Of a stretch of 64,000 nucleotides of DNA, positions 1 through 10,619 are shown piece by piece. Both the position numbers and the translations under genes were made by a program. Source of the DNA: Mastigamoeba balamuthi (taxonomy: Eukaryota > Evosea > Mastigamoebida > Mastigamoebidae); assembly GCA_902651635.1 (NCBI GenBank), contig CACRSC010000081.1:1-64000 (forward strand), read 5' to 3'. Position 1 is the first letter of the stretch; every line of letters starts with the position of its first letter. The notes beneath the pieces were generated by a model, which had not been told where the DNA came from, did no database searches, and worked only from the letters and a program-made list of their open reading frames with translations.

Positions 1-58
1 GTTATCCGTACGAGTCACTACCTCTTGGAATTGTTCGTTTGACGGAGATTGCTGGCAG

Positions 59-336
59 ACATTGGATTCAATGGGACAGAGGTCGTTCTGAACGACTTCG
101 AGATTCTCGTGGGGGAGTCGCCGAGGTGGGTGCAGGTCTACCCAGACTATTTCCTTTTCGCAAATTATGCGGGTGATGACCTGTACGGCAAGCCTCTGTT
201 CGTGGCACGCATTACGTACAACGACGGAACGCACGCTATTGGAAAGACCCAGAACCACCTGCAGGGCATCAACATCGTTTCTGGAGGCAGGGAGATCAAT
301 ATCGCACACCAGCCCTTCGAAGTACTTGTTGTGTGA
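59..336 (+). CDS. DM9-repeat (DUF3421) protein, C-terminal exon, partial
   Basis: The last about 90 codons of a gene whose earlier exons are not identified. The frame is closed upstream at 40-42, and a likely 3' splice site (ctggcag, ending at 58) opens this exon, so I do not take any in-exon codon as the start. The translation has the DM9 pattern: a GKPLFVAR strand, then NDGTHAIGK, a short loop, GGREI and a terminal FEVLV. DM9 domains are known as lectin-like, often mannose-binding modules in invertebrates and some protists; that function is family knowledge, not shown here. The stop is at 334-336. No signal peptide can be assessed because the N-terminus is missing. Confidence 0.6.
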
Positions 337-849
337 GCCCTTCTCAAGCACCGTCTCGTCAAGGATCATCACTACGAGACTCTCTTGGAGAGCACTCCTT
401 GGATGTCATGGCCTCATACAGTCTGAGTTAAACCCCACATCCAACACTGAGTGTGGAAATAAAGAAAGCCGTGCTCTTAATGGCTGAGGATGTGAATCGC
501 TCAGATGGTTGGTAATGCGCTGGCGTTCACCTCGCCTCACCCCACCATGTCTGCAGGTGTCGGCCTCAGACTGGCGCACAGGTCTGGAGTTGATGTGTTG
601 TATCAGTGCAAGATCATTGACAGTGTCTAACCCTTTGCGGAGCGCCGCGATAGACCCGGCCAGCCATCCGATTCTGCCGCCGTGGGGACGAAGCAGCGAA
701 TCTGGTCCCCAAGATAATCAGCGCTGATAAAAGCTGCACCACTGGTTAAATTTGGTCCACCCAATTTGCACTGCCGTTTTGAGCCTCTGACTCGGCACCC
801 TATCTCCGCCGCTCCAATCTCCGAAAACACCTCCCCGCACCCACCGCAG
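337..849. other. intergenic, DM9 gene to RhoGEF
   Basis: No convincing coding sequence. It holds the 3' flank of the DM9 gene and the 5' region of the RhoGEF. Short open frames here lack domain similarity and fit no exon model. Confidence 0.5.
458..463 (+). promoter_or_regulatory. candidate poly(A) signal AATAAA
   Basis: AATAAA about 120 nt downstream of the DM9 gene stop. It is a plausible cleavage signal for that gene; the position is the only support. Confidence 0.35.
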
Positions 850-3162
850 ATGGCGCTGACGGCGCAGCAGGCCGCGAGCATCGCGGCGGGCGTCTTCGTG
901 CTGCTGCTGTGCCTGGGCATCTCGTTCAACCAGTCGCTCCTGCTCAGCGCCCTGGCCGCCCTCGGGGCCGTCTACCTCAGCGCCCAGCAGCCCCCGCAGC
1001 CCCCGCAGCCCCCGGGGGCCCACGGCGCCTCCGCTGCGCCTCCCCCGGTGCCCCCGCGCGCTGCCCAGGCGGCCGAGAGGCCAGCGAACGCTGCGCACGC
1101 GGTGCACGCGGCGTCGACGGTCGACAGGGCGTCGGTGGGTCCGCAGGCCTCTGCAGCGCTGCACCCCCGGCAGGTCAGCGTCCCCGTCCTCAGGCCCCAG
1201 CCCCAGCCTGCACGCCCTGCCCCTGCTGTCCCACCCGTTGCTGCTGGAGGGGCCCCTCCTGCTGGGGAGTCACGGACGCCCCCGCCCAAGACGCCGCCGC
1301 CAAAGACGCCGCCGCCCAGGACCTCGTCGTCCTCTTCAATTGATCACAAAAACGGCGCAGACCCGTTCCGCCAGCAGCTCGCAGCGCAGATCGCTGCGGC
1401 CGCGTCGGGGCAGAGGCCCATGGCGGCCAGGCCGCCCGCCCAGCAGGAGGAGCCCGACAACGCTGGTGGCGCTGCGGGGCGGCCGGCTGGGAGGCCGCAG
1501 GGCAAGACGCTGAGGGGGCAGGACGCGAGGATCGAGGCCATGCTGCCCGAGCTGCTCAAGAAGGCGACGCTGCGCATGCCCAAGCACGGCAAGGACAAGG
1601 CCGCCGACCAGAAGCGCGCCAAGGTCATCGCCGAGATCTCGTCGACCGAGAAGACCTACGTCGACAAGCTCAACGTGATCATCCAGGTGCGCACACGCGC
1701 GCCCTCCCATCCCCTGGCCTTCGTGGCAGCGCACGCAGCGCAACCGAGCGAGCTAATGCCGCGCTGCTGCTCTCCACAAGTGCCCACAGTGCACTCTCAG
1801 CGTTGTCTCTCCCTGTGCCCACTGTGCACTCGCAACGAGAGCTGTTATGCTCTGATGTGTCGCTACTGCTCTCTCAATGTCCACAGTGAGCGCGGAATGA
1901 CCCGCTTTGCTACTGCTGCTGCTGCTGCGTCGCACTGCTGACGGGATCCTGCCACAGGTGTTCCTGGAGCCGCTGAGGAAGGCGACGGTGGCGTCGGCGG
2001 CGGACGTGAAGACGGTGTTCGGGGACATCGAGGTGATACGCAACTACAACGCGCTGATGCTCGAGTCGCTGCAGGAGGCGCGCGACGCCAAGGCCATCGC
2101 GGACCTCTTCAGCAACCAGCTGGCGCACTACCTCAAGACCTACTCGTCCTACATCAACAACTACGAGACGTCGCTCCAGAAGGTCCAGACCCTCAAGGCC
2201 AACTCCGACTTCGCCAAGTTCCTCAAGGCACGCCGCGTTGCAATGCGTCTCCCAACGTCTCACGACGAATCTGCAGAAGGCGGAGGCGGACTCGCGGTGC
2301 ACTGGCCTGAACCTCGAGTCGCTGCTCATCATGCCGGTCCAGAGGATCCCCGTTCGTTCGCCACCCGAACGGAGCGTCCTCCCTCACAGTCCGTTGTGCG
2401 TTGCATCCACAGCGCTACGTGCTGCTGCTCAAGGAGCTCATCAAGAACACCGAGAAGGGCGACCCGGCCCTGCCCCTCCTCGAGTCCTCTGTCGAGAAGG
2501 TCCGCTTCTTCCGTAACGCACTGTTTTCCTCCGCGGTGCCTGAAATGCAGTTGCTCTCGCATAGATCTCAGCGCTTGCCAGCCTCATCAACCAGCGCAAG
2601 AGCGAGGCGGAGAGTGTGGCTCTGGTCTACGTGATCCAGAACCAGGTCACCGGTCTGTCCGAGGTACTTCTGCTCTTGTGCCTTATCTTCGGTTGTCTGA
2701 CTGTCAAATGCACAGCCGTTGATCGACTCGCCGAGCAGGAGGTTCATCAAGGAGGGCACAGTGCTGCAGCTTGACCCACAGGAGAAGCAGGAGCACGAGC
2801 TGCACGTGTACCTCTTCAACGACGTGATCGTGCTGGCCAAGGCCACGGCCAACTCGCGCGGGCAGCGCAAGGTCGTCGAGCTTCTGAAGCTCTCGGGGGC
2901 CAAGTCGACGACGTTCCAGCTGCCCAGCGGCCTGCAGACGTGGGTGCTCGTCGGCAGGATGGACGAGACCGAGCGGAGCGCCTACGTGCTCTGCGCGACG
3001 TCGCACGAGGCCGCCGACACGATGGTGTGGGTCGAGGCGACGGACCACTGCATCGCCGAGCTCGCGCAGCGTCGCCAGTCGTTCGCCAAGGCCAGAGTCA
3101 GCACCGACTCCTCCAAGGACGACTTCCCCAAGCCCAACGACGAAGTGCCTTACTCCTGGTGA
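850..3162 (+). CDS. RhoGEF (DH-PH) with N-terminal membrane segment
   Basis: Predicted guanine-nucleotide exchange factor for Rho/Rac GTPases. Exons: 850-1686, 1958-2227, 2277-2351, 2413-2499, 2565-2663, 2716-3162; all introns are phase 0, giving 604 aa. The ATG at 850 is chosen because it opens a hydrophobic stretch (about residues 8-43) that reads as a signal anchor; the upstream in-frame codons are not needed. A Pro/Ala-rich linker follows (about 45-215). The DH domain (about 260-455) starts at EISSTEKTYVDKL (conserved region 1) and contains LLIMPVQRIP and RYVLLLKELIKNT (conserved region 3), which are joined by splicing. A PH domain follows (about 460-570), with the strands FIKEGTVLQL and HVYLFNDVIVLA. 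Intron 2 starts with GC (2228), a GC-AG intron. A membrane-anchored DH-PH protein is unusual; it would place Rho activation at a membrane. Confidence 0.88.
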
Positions 3163-3617
3163 CGTGCGGGGTCCCTTCTATGTGCTCTAGCCCGCCGAGG
3201 ACACAGACGGAGCTCCCAGTGCGCAGTACATGTAACATGTTGCACTGGTTTCTCTGGGTACCAACTTCATTTTTCTTTGTCCCGCGAACATCTCCACTTT
3301 TTCGAGGCTGCCCACAGTGCACGCGAGCTCAAAGGCGCACCGCACAAACTTCACGACTCGCAATTCACTCCTGGAGAGAGTGCCGAGTTTGGCTCATTCT
3401 CAATGAGAGCGGGTAGCACCTACGCCGTCGTGGCACACGCGTACACGGAGGGTGGGCGGTGACCAATCCCTGCGTGGCACAGACAGGCGAGCGAGTACGA
3501 CACGTAACTATCGAGTTGCGATTTGTGATTTCATTTCTGAAAAGTACTTTTCTCGGGCGAACGAATCACATGATGTGTTTGCCATCACGTGGGTCGGATG
3601 CCCTCATACTGTGGTTC
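3163..3617. other. intergenic with one copy of a short dispersed repeat
   Basis: The 3' flanks of two convergent genes. Bases 3210-3283 resemble 4341-4400: both run gagctc, cagtg, gcag, gtaac, tgcactggtt and accaacttca with scattered changes. About 3546-3617 matches about 6298-6362 downstream of the second Cys-rich gene, so the duplication included the 3' flank. No gene was seen. Confidence 0.5.
3210..3283 (+). repeat. diverged short repeat, copy A (partner 4341-4400)
   Basis: Seen by eye: a shared ordered set of 5-12-base blocks, including tgcactggtt and accaacttca, with about a fifth of positions different. The role is unknown; it may be a remnant of the local duplication. Confidence 0.45.
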
Positions 3618-4214
3618 TCAGTCACGAGTGTGGCACAATCTCCAGTGGTAGTCCCCTTCTCCGAAAACAGCGCAGTAGAGGCCACTTTTGCAGTCGCTGT
3701 CCTTCTTGCAGTAGTAGTGAAAGTCGCACCCGGCGCACTCGCCACCGCAGTCCTTGTCGCTCTCGCCAAGGTCTTTGTCTTTGTAGCCGTTGAGGCAGTG
3801 GCTGAAAATCTCTCTGCAGTCGCGGTTGGTCTTGTCGACGAGATTGGCCCACTCGCAGTCCGAGTCGGTGAGGCACCGCCTGTCGCCGATGCGGCAGTAC
3901 AGCGGGTGGTCGCCGCCCACGGGGTGCTCGTCGCAGTCCGACGTGACCTCGCAACCACCCCAGCGCGCCACGTGCCCGCCCACCCTGTTGTCGTCGATGC
4001 AGTCGCAGTTGCGGTTGACCTTGTCCTTCTTGTTGGCCCACCTGCACGTGTTCATGGACATGCAGCGCCTGTCCCCGGAGTGGCAGCACATCGTGTCCGC
4101 CCCCTCGGGCGTGTCGCAGTCATTGCCCCTGCTGCAGTCGCCCCATGGCTGGACGTGGTGCCAGGCAGCAGCCAGGGCGAGGTAGAGAGTTAGCACAACG
4201 ACAGTAGCGTGCAT
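3618..4214 (-). CDS. secreted Cys-rich protein, copy A
   Basis: A single-exon gene of 198 aa with its ATG at 4214-4212. Residues 1-17 are a signal peptide ending near AAAW. Two related modules of about 45 residues follow: the first has CHSGDRRCMSMNTCRWA and the second YCRIGDRRCLTDSDCEWA, each ending in a VNRNC/TNRDC-type motif, so the protein arose by internal duplication. The C-terminus has the widespread GESDKDCGGECAGC-type motif (G..D..E.D.DCGG.C..C) followed by DCKSGLYC. That motif is common in secreted and surface proteins of many lineages; its function is unknown. About 24 cysteines suggest a disulphide-rich extracellular protein. Its paralogue lies at 6363-6962 in the same orientation, about 85-90% identical by eye. 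Confidence 0.8.
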   Translation of the reverse strand: MHATVVVLTLYLALAAAWHHVQPWGDCSRGNDCDTPEGADTMCCHSGDRRCMSMNTCRWANKKDKVNRNCDCIDDNRVGGHVARWGGCEVTSDCDEHPVGGDHPLYCRIGDRRCLTDSDCEWANLVDKTNRDCREIFSHCLNGYKDKDLGESDKDCGGECAGCDFHYYCKKDSDCKSGLYCAVFGEGDYHWRLCHTRD

Positions 4215-5370
4215 TCAAAACACAAATTTCGTTTTTGAGGATTTTGTGAGGAAGATGATAGGAAAACAACACTACACTGAGGATCTTGACCATGTCGATA
4301 CCATAAGAGAACATGCTCAGTTGGAGATCCCTGTATAGAGGAGCTCTCAGTGTGCAGTTGTAACTTGCTGCACTGGTTCTACGGGGACCAACTTCACATT
4401 TTTTATTACTTCATTAATGACGGCGGAAGATACGCACGAATCTGAGATGCGGTCACGAGGTGGTGGTGCGGCAATTTTTGCGTGCGGCGCTCATTCCCTA
4501 ATTCGGCGGTCACAGACCACGACCCAACCCCCCCAGAATCATTTTGCCCCTCGTAGCATCACAAGGTTCCAAGTCATTATGCTGGCGTCACAAGACTCGT
4601 TTCACTGTCACAATTCCTCGTGCGGGTGTAACAAGGGAATTTGCGGGTCTAAAGGTCGCGCCAATACCACTTCTGCCGTCACTCATTTGGCTGGTTATTG
4701 TTGCCACCAACGGCAGCACCGTATTACTAGACGGTCGAGTCCATAGTGCTGAGCCGGATTCGTCGCTAGCCGATAAGGAGGTCACCATCGAGAGCTGCGT
4801 GTAGCACTTCACGATCGAGGAGAAGCTGTCAGACAGCGATTCTTGGTGATCTCCTCTCTGCACACTTTGTGCATGCCTGATAATTTGATGGTGGTTGTGC
4901 AGGTACGGAGCTTCGTTTTGGCAGGCAGAGTGGTGATTTCCGGTTCCTGGGTGCGAGAGTCCAGTTAGCAATCGGTGAGCACCTGGAGCAGGTTGACCAA
5001 CATAGAAGTGTTTCTGCTGGCTTGGCAGAAGTCCACAGAACGATGCTTTGGGCCCATGAGGAACGGGGATCCGTGCGGTACGTGCCACACCTGCATGGTA
5101 CTTCGAATGCCTCTAGCAATCATGACCATATTCCTTGGCTGCTTTGGTGTCCGTGTATCGTATCAGCAGCGATCATTGTGGGTAGTGCATGCTGGTCAGC
5201 TTTTTGTAGCCCACACGGAATACCCGATGACTCACTCTGGAGCTTTTCCTCCAGTTTCAGCGCTTTTCCTTCAGGTTACCCAACTGACCGCTTATTTTCT
5301 GTTTTCGGGTCGTTAAACCGGTTTTGTTTTGGGAAAATAGCGTCAGTACTGATAGCACTCAGCAGTAGCG
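4215..5370. other. intergenic, possibly decayed coding sequence
   Basis: About 1.15 kb without a supportable gene. Several open frames of 80-165 codons exist on both strands (for example 4588-5088 on -), but none shows a domain, signal peptide or splice logic. The second copy of the short repeat is at 4341-4400. The region between the two Cys-rich paralogues may hold broken ancestral genes. Confidence 0.4.
4341..4400 (+). repeat. diverged short repeat, copy B (partner 3210-3283)
   Basis: The ordered blocks gagctc, cagtg, gcag, gtaact, tgcactggtt and accaacttca match copy A. Confidence 0.45.
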
Positions 5371-6206
5371 ATGGCGGCGAGATCGATAGTTGTTCTCTTG
5401 GCGGTCAGCGCCGCTATGGCCTCCGCGTCGTCGGTGCTTCCGCAAACATCCGGAGGCAACACCGGCACATCGTCGACTACGGGAAGCAGCAGCGTCAGCA
5501 GCGTCAGCAGCATCTGCACCAACAAGACCGAGGGCGAGTGCATCGCGTCGGCGCTCGGCAGCAGCCGGGCCTGTGCACTGCGATACAACAAGTTGAAGAT
5601 GACGAGCACCTGCATCGACATGCGCGAGCCCGTTTTACCAGCAGCCCGAGATGGGCGTCGACACGGGCTACTCGTGGCTGTGCCTCGACTACGAAAACGC
5701 CTCTGCCGACGCGCCCTGGCCAGCAGCTGAGGCGGCCATCCACTCTGCTGTGGCTCGCTGCATCGAGCCGCTCGCAATCGCCGCGGGTGCGCAGTTCGCT
5801 TTCGGCAGCTACACGCTGCGCAGAATGCAGAGGACCGTCTTCCCGGGCATGGGCACGTTCTGCTTCAGGATTGCCCCTGCCCCGCCGTCATCATCGCTCG
5901 GTTCCGCTGCTGCCAAGGTCGCCGAAGCTGTTCGTCGCGAGCATCACTAAGAACTCGCGCTAGAGCATCCTCAGCTGCGCCACCAACGCGAGCATTCGTC
6001 GGCCTTGACGGGTGGCACAACACGGGGTTGTCGACGCGGGCGATCAGTGCGACTCGTCTGACTACTGCCACCCCTCCGCCTGCAGCTGTTACCCGGCATG
6101 CCTTTCCTCCTCAAGGGGCAGTGAAAAGCAGGGCGATCCCGTTCCCAGCGAGGAAAGCTGCAGCGCTGAATCCCCTGCTGCTGCTGCCCTACTCTCCCTC
6201 TACTGA
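5371..6206 (+). pseudogene. decayed (or mis-sequenced) secreted Cys-containing gene
   Basis: The ATG at 5371 opens a clear signal peptide (ending near AMASA) and a Ser/Thr-rich stretch, then KTEGECIASALGSS and TSTCIDMREPV. At a run of four T (about 5633-5636) the frame must move by one base for the sequence to continue as YQQPEMGVDTGYSW and on to a stop at 5950. A third frame further on (about 6015-6206) carries GVVDAGDQCDSSDYC, which resembles the CGNGVVEAGEQC module of the gene at 23267, and then a hydrophobic tail like a GPI signal. So the gene is either a pseudogene with at least two frame changes or has base-call errors. It sits between the two secreted Cys-rich paralogues. No function can be assigned. 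Confidence 0.45.
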
Positions 6207-6362
6207 ATCTCCCTGGCATACTCGCTGTGGCCAGTGCTGCTCTCTCGCTTCTCCTTCTCCCCTGAGGCGGCCATTTTGTTCCTGAACAATCAAGGAATAT
6301 TTCTCAGGTGAACGAATCGCAGGATGTGCCGTGTTTGACCCGGGGCCAGTGCCCCGTGGTAC

Positions 6363-6962
6363 TCAGTCACGCGTGTGACACATCCTCCAGTTCTGGTGGT
6401 TCCCATCTCCGAATTGGGCGCAGTAGAGGTCGCTTCTGCAGTCGCTGTCCTTCTTGCAGAAGAGATGAAACCCGCACCCGGGGCACTCGCCCCCGCAGTC
6501 CGTGTCAGTCTCGCCGAGGTCTTTGTCTTTGTAGCCGTTGATGCAGTGGCCGTAGACCTGATTGCAGTCGCGGTTGGTCTTGTCGACGAGGTTGGCCCAC
6601 TCGCAGTCCGAGTCGGTGAGGCACCGCCTGTCGCCGACGCGGCAGTACAGAGGGTGGTCGCCGCCCACGGGGTGCTCGTCGCAGTCCGACGTGACCTCGC
6701 AGCCGCCCCAGCGCGCCACGTGCCCGCCCACCCTGTTGTCGTCGATGCAGTCGCAGTTGCGGTTGACCTTGTCCTTCTTCCTGGCCCACCTGCACGTGTT
6801 CATGGACATGCAGCGCCTGTCCCCGGAGTGGCAGCACATCGTGTCCGCCCCCTCGGGCGTGTCGCAGTCATCGCCCCTGCTGCAGTCGCCCCATGGCTGG
6901 ACACGGTGCCAGGCGACTGCCAGGGTGATGAAGAGAGCGAGTACAGCGACAGTAGGACGCAT
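6363..6962 (-). CDS. secreted Cys-rich protein, copy B
   Basis: Single exon, 199 aa. The ATG at 6962-6960 is preferred to an upstream TTG because it directly precedes the hydrophobic signal peptide (VAVLALFITLAVAW). The architecture is the same as copy A (3618-4214): two CxxGDRRC modules, then DTDCGGECPGC and DCRSDLYC near the C-terminus. Most substitutions against copy A lie in the signal peptide and in the last 50 residues; the middle is almost unchanged. Both copies share 3' flanking sequence, so this is a tandem segmental duplication of about 2.7 kb spacing. A disulphide-rich secreted role is inferred; the molecular function is unknown. Confidence 0.8.
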   Translation of the reverse strand: MRPTVAVLALFITLAVAWHRVQPWGDCSRGDDCDTPEGADTMCCHSGDRRCMSMNTCRWARKKDKVNRNCDCIDDNRVGGHVARWGGCEVTSDCDEHPVGGDHPLYCRVGDRRCLTDSDCEWANLVDKTNRDCNQVYGHCINGYKDKDLGETDTDCGGECPGCGFHLFCKKDSDCRSDLYCAQFGDGNHQNWRMCHTRD

Positions 6963-7529
6963 CCCCACAGTCAACTCGAAAACGGTACTTTTGAGAGACG
7001 AATCTCTTCTCGGATTACAGCGCCACAGGATCTATGCGTTTTTGAACCGTCAAAAAAGACGGATTTCAGCGAAAGGCGGGGCAAGCGCCGCAAGGGGTGA
7101 CACCATTGCACACGCTCTCCCACATATGTGGCCCGCAGGAAGTGTGGCTATCTCTACTCGGTACGAACGTTATCAAGGGCTCCTCATTGCCAGGGTGCTC
7201 TCGCTGTATCATTCATGCAGGGAAGAAGAGGTGCTGTGCGTGACCTGGGGCAGTATCCATTCTGTCTCGACCACTCCGAAGCGGCCGACAGAGATGGTGA
7301 CGATAACACGGTTGATACACACGAAGCTCGTGGACGACGTGGGGAGGTTGGGGTCACATAAGGGGTACCGCCTGGTGGCCGATGAAAGACAATTGGAGGC
7401 CTCGGAATTGCTACATTTTGGATCTAGACAATGGAGTACTACTACGTGTGTAGGTGGTGTGTTCTCTGATAAGAGGTTGATCGAGGCTCTGGAATTGCCT
7501 GCTTGCATTGCTCTGGTACTGCCTCGCTG
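6963..7529. other. intergenic, Cys-rich copy B to PDE copy 1
   Basis: The upstream region of copy B and the 3' flank of PDE copy 1. A long open frame on + (6562-8142) crosses it but is the shadow of two antisense genes. No gene was seen. Confidence 0.5.
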
Positions 7530-10500
7530 TTACTGCTGCTGCTCCCACATTGTGGCATTGCTTGTGAGGTTTTCGAGCATGGACTGGGCGACGGAGGGGC
7601 AGAGGGGCTGGATGCTCTCCATCATGGGGCGGACGACGAACTTGATGAAGGCGAGCTGGCACTTGGGGGTGTCGGCGGTGGCCCTGTCCATGAAGGGGGA
7701 GACACGGAGGCCGAGGGCGCGCTCGGCGTCGCCCTGGGCGAAGAACTCGTCCATGACCCTGCGGGCCCAGCGGTGGCAGGCGGGCCAGGGGCGGGCGGGG
7801 TTGGAGACGTCCGAGGCCTTGATGAGCATCTGGAGGACCAGCAGCCTGTCCGCCTTGCTCGCGGGGTCCATCTTGCCCGCCGTCGTCCGCGTCGCGAACA
7901 GCGACGTCAGCTCCAGGTGCCGCGCCATGTCCGTCGCCAGGATCAGCTGCGCCACGCTCCTGTGCAGCTCGTACGTGTCCTCCCGCGTCAGCTTCCCCCG
8001 CACGAAGCTCGCCTGGTCCTTCCCGCCCTCTTCCTTTGTGCTGTTCTTGCCGCCCCCGCCGCTCCCAAGCCCCAGCATGAGGCGCATGGACTCTGCGCTG
8101 TGCATGCTCTCGAGTGCGCTGATCCCGTTGTACTGGACGTAGAGGGCGTTCATGGTGGCCTGCAGGAACGCATTGTTGACGCCCCAGTGTCCGTAGTCGT
8201 GGCACGCTGCTGCAATCAGCGCTGCCAGCTTCTCCAGGGGCGTAAAGGGGACTTCGCGGCAGTCTGTGAGGAGCGAGTGCATCGCCTGGACGACATCGGT
8301 GGCGTGAAACGACGAGTGGTAGGGGTTGTCCTTGTAGCCCATCTCCACCTCCCGGAGGAACAACTGGAGCTGCCGCCTGTCGAGCCCGAACTCGGCGATA
8401 AGGTTGTGCCTGTCCATTGCAGCCATCGTCACGACTTGGAGCGTAGCAGGTCTCTCCGGGATGTCATAGTTCCATGAGTCAAACGCGGAGGATGGTGCCA
8501 GAATCGCTGAGACCTGTGGCATCAGGTCTTCAATGTCCTCTTCTTCAAGAGAGAGCAGGCTGCCAGGGACACTGAAGCGATGGTTTCGAGTGTGCGGGCT
8601 AACACTGAAGCAGAGGGCTTAGTGATCACTGACTCTTGATCTATGAAGTACCTGTCTGGTTGCTCTTTTTCAGCAAGAATGGAGACCAGGAAGGCATCCA
8701 CCTCTTGTCCGAGCTCTGAAGGTCCGATTAGAGTGCGCGGTGTACATCTGAAAGCATACTGAGTTCTTGGAGCTTCTCTTTGAGGTTGGAGTTGGCCTTG
8801 AACAGCTTGTTGCCGGCAATCAGGGCAATCACGGTGGTCACGTCCTCTCTGAGGTCGGGCTTCAGCTTGCCATGCTTCTGGACCCTCAGGAGGCTCCAGA
8901 TGGCATCCTCTGCTGGGGTGCCGATAACATTCCCTGTGGCCATCGTCCCCAGCTGCTTCTCGAGCTCCTTGACCTGCTTGCGCATGCACCTGTGGACCGC
9001 AACCACAGTGACCATGAAGAGTAGCGAGAGGACCCCCACAGGGACAGCGACGGCAATAGCAGTTGTCTGGGTTGATGTGTCTGTGGGCCCATTCTGTGAG
9101 TGCGCCAAAAACGCTCGGAGGACCTTTGGGGAAGGCGTCGTCGTGGTGGATGAAGAACCACAACTTCCAGCCGAGCTTCAGAGTCTGGAGCATCACGACG
9201 TAGTGCTCTCCTCGGATCGTGACGTCCCAGTACGTGGCTGTGCTGGCCGACGCCTGGCCCGAGATTTGTCCCATTCTGGGGCTCAGGCTCGTGATGTTGC
9301 ACATGTGGTGCGGGCACGACCCCCACAGCTGCGCGATTACCTCGTCCGACGCAGCGATCACCTCGCCGCTGCTGTACGCCAGCGCGCATCTGAACGGGAC
9401 TGGGAGGCTTGCCGATTAGCATGCGCGGATGGAGAACGGAGGGAGCCGGTGGAGTTCTGCGGACTTGGGGAGATGAACGACAGGTTGAGGAAGAAGGTCT
9501 TGGACGCCGACATGGGCAAGTCGGTGTAGAACCCTCCGAGGAACTCTCCGTCTCTGCTCCAGATGGGAGAGCCCACGGCGATCGCAGATGCTGGCGGGCC
9601 GGAGCAGTGAGGCCGGGGCGCCAGCTGGGGGGTCGGGGCTGCGCACTGTTCCTGGGAGCCAGCCAGAAGGGCTGAGACCACTGCGGGGTCCTGTTGAACG
9701 GGTCGTTGCTCATCCGCTCGATCATCTGGGTGGCGAACCCCCCGGGCGCCTTGGTGGTCCACGGGGTGACGTTGGCCCCGACGCCGGCGTAGGAGAACAT
9801 CCCCGTGGCTTGCGAGTAGGGCATCAGGGCCCACACGCGGCCCCAGTCCCTGTGCTCCTCACCGACGCCGCGGGTCCAGAGCCACCCCAGCGTGAACGGG
9901 TGCCGCGGCACCAGCGGACGCAGGATGGGGTCCAGGGCCGCCGAGGCCCGCAGGCCCCACAGCGTGTCGCAGGCCCTCTCGCAGCTCATGCAGGGCCTCC
10001 CGGCCCGCACGTGCTCGGTCTTGTTGCAGAACGCCAGCCACTCGTTCCTGCACCAGCACCGCGGGTCGCCGAACTGCTTGAAGGGCCCCACCAGCAGCGG
10101 GTCGGGGTCCGTCGTCAGGGCGTAGGTGGACAGCCAGAACTGGAGCGAAGTCAGCATCAGAACGCCGGCCAGAGTGCTTGCGCACCTCGGAGGTCCGGTT
10201 GGGGTTGAGGTCCGCGAGGATCGGGTTGGGCCCCGTGAGAAAGGAAAGGTCCGCGAGGTGCAGATCGGGCAAGATGCTATGAACCGAGACCTGCTCGGCC
10301 TGCAATGCGACGAGCGACACGGCCTGGTGCCCATATCCGTGCACGTCAGTTGGTTCGCTCTCTGGTGGGGCCACCCCCTCGCAGCAGCTCGCCAGGCGAG
10401 CCACCCTCTGTGGTCAGCGCACCGACTCGATGGAGGTGTAGATCTGGTCGACCACCGACGCGGTGTTGCGGACGGTGGACTCCATGACCCCCAGCTCCCT

Positions 10501-10619
10501 GTGGGTGGGCCACCGGGTCAGCGGCAGCATAGATGCGAGAACGGGACGCACCCCGCGGGGACCAGGCGGGCGAGAGCCAAGAGAGCGGCAATCACGGCCG
10601 GGCAAATGCTATGCCCCAT
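7530..10619 (-). CDS. receptor-type class I cyclic-nucleotide phosphodiesterase, copy 1
   Basis: Hydrolyses cAMP and/or cGMP (class I PDE family; specificity not readable). Nine exons: 10619-10552, 10498-10423, 10323-10186, 10139-9647, 9590-9465, 9399-9124, 9080-8760, 8715-8652, 8604-7530; 878 aa with consistent phases. Residues 1-22 are a signal peptide or membrane segment. The ectodomain (about 23-390) has DPRCWC, a CMSCERACDTLWG motif and a Cache-like IWSRDGEFLGGFYTDLPMS strand pair. TM2 is about 397-420, then a helical linker with GTPAEDAI. The catalytic domain is about 570-860: HSSFHATDVVQ, HDYGHWGVNN, ATDMARH, KASDVSNPARP and the nucleotide-selecting Gln in TPKCQLAFI. The usual YHN is YHS here. 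Only this copy has a 47-nt intron (8605-8651) in the linker, and its loop after GLGSG differs from other copies. It lies 22 kb from the main array. Confidence 0.9.

Noticed and set aside
7530-8715. Frameshift in PDE copy 1 between linker and catalytic domain
   Set aside because: A 47-nt intron (8605-8651) with GT and AG ends restores the frame and closes all phases, so no damage needs to be assumed.
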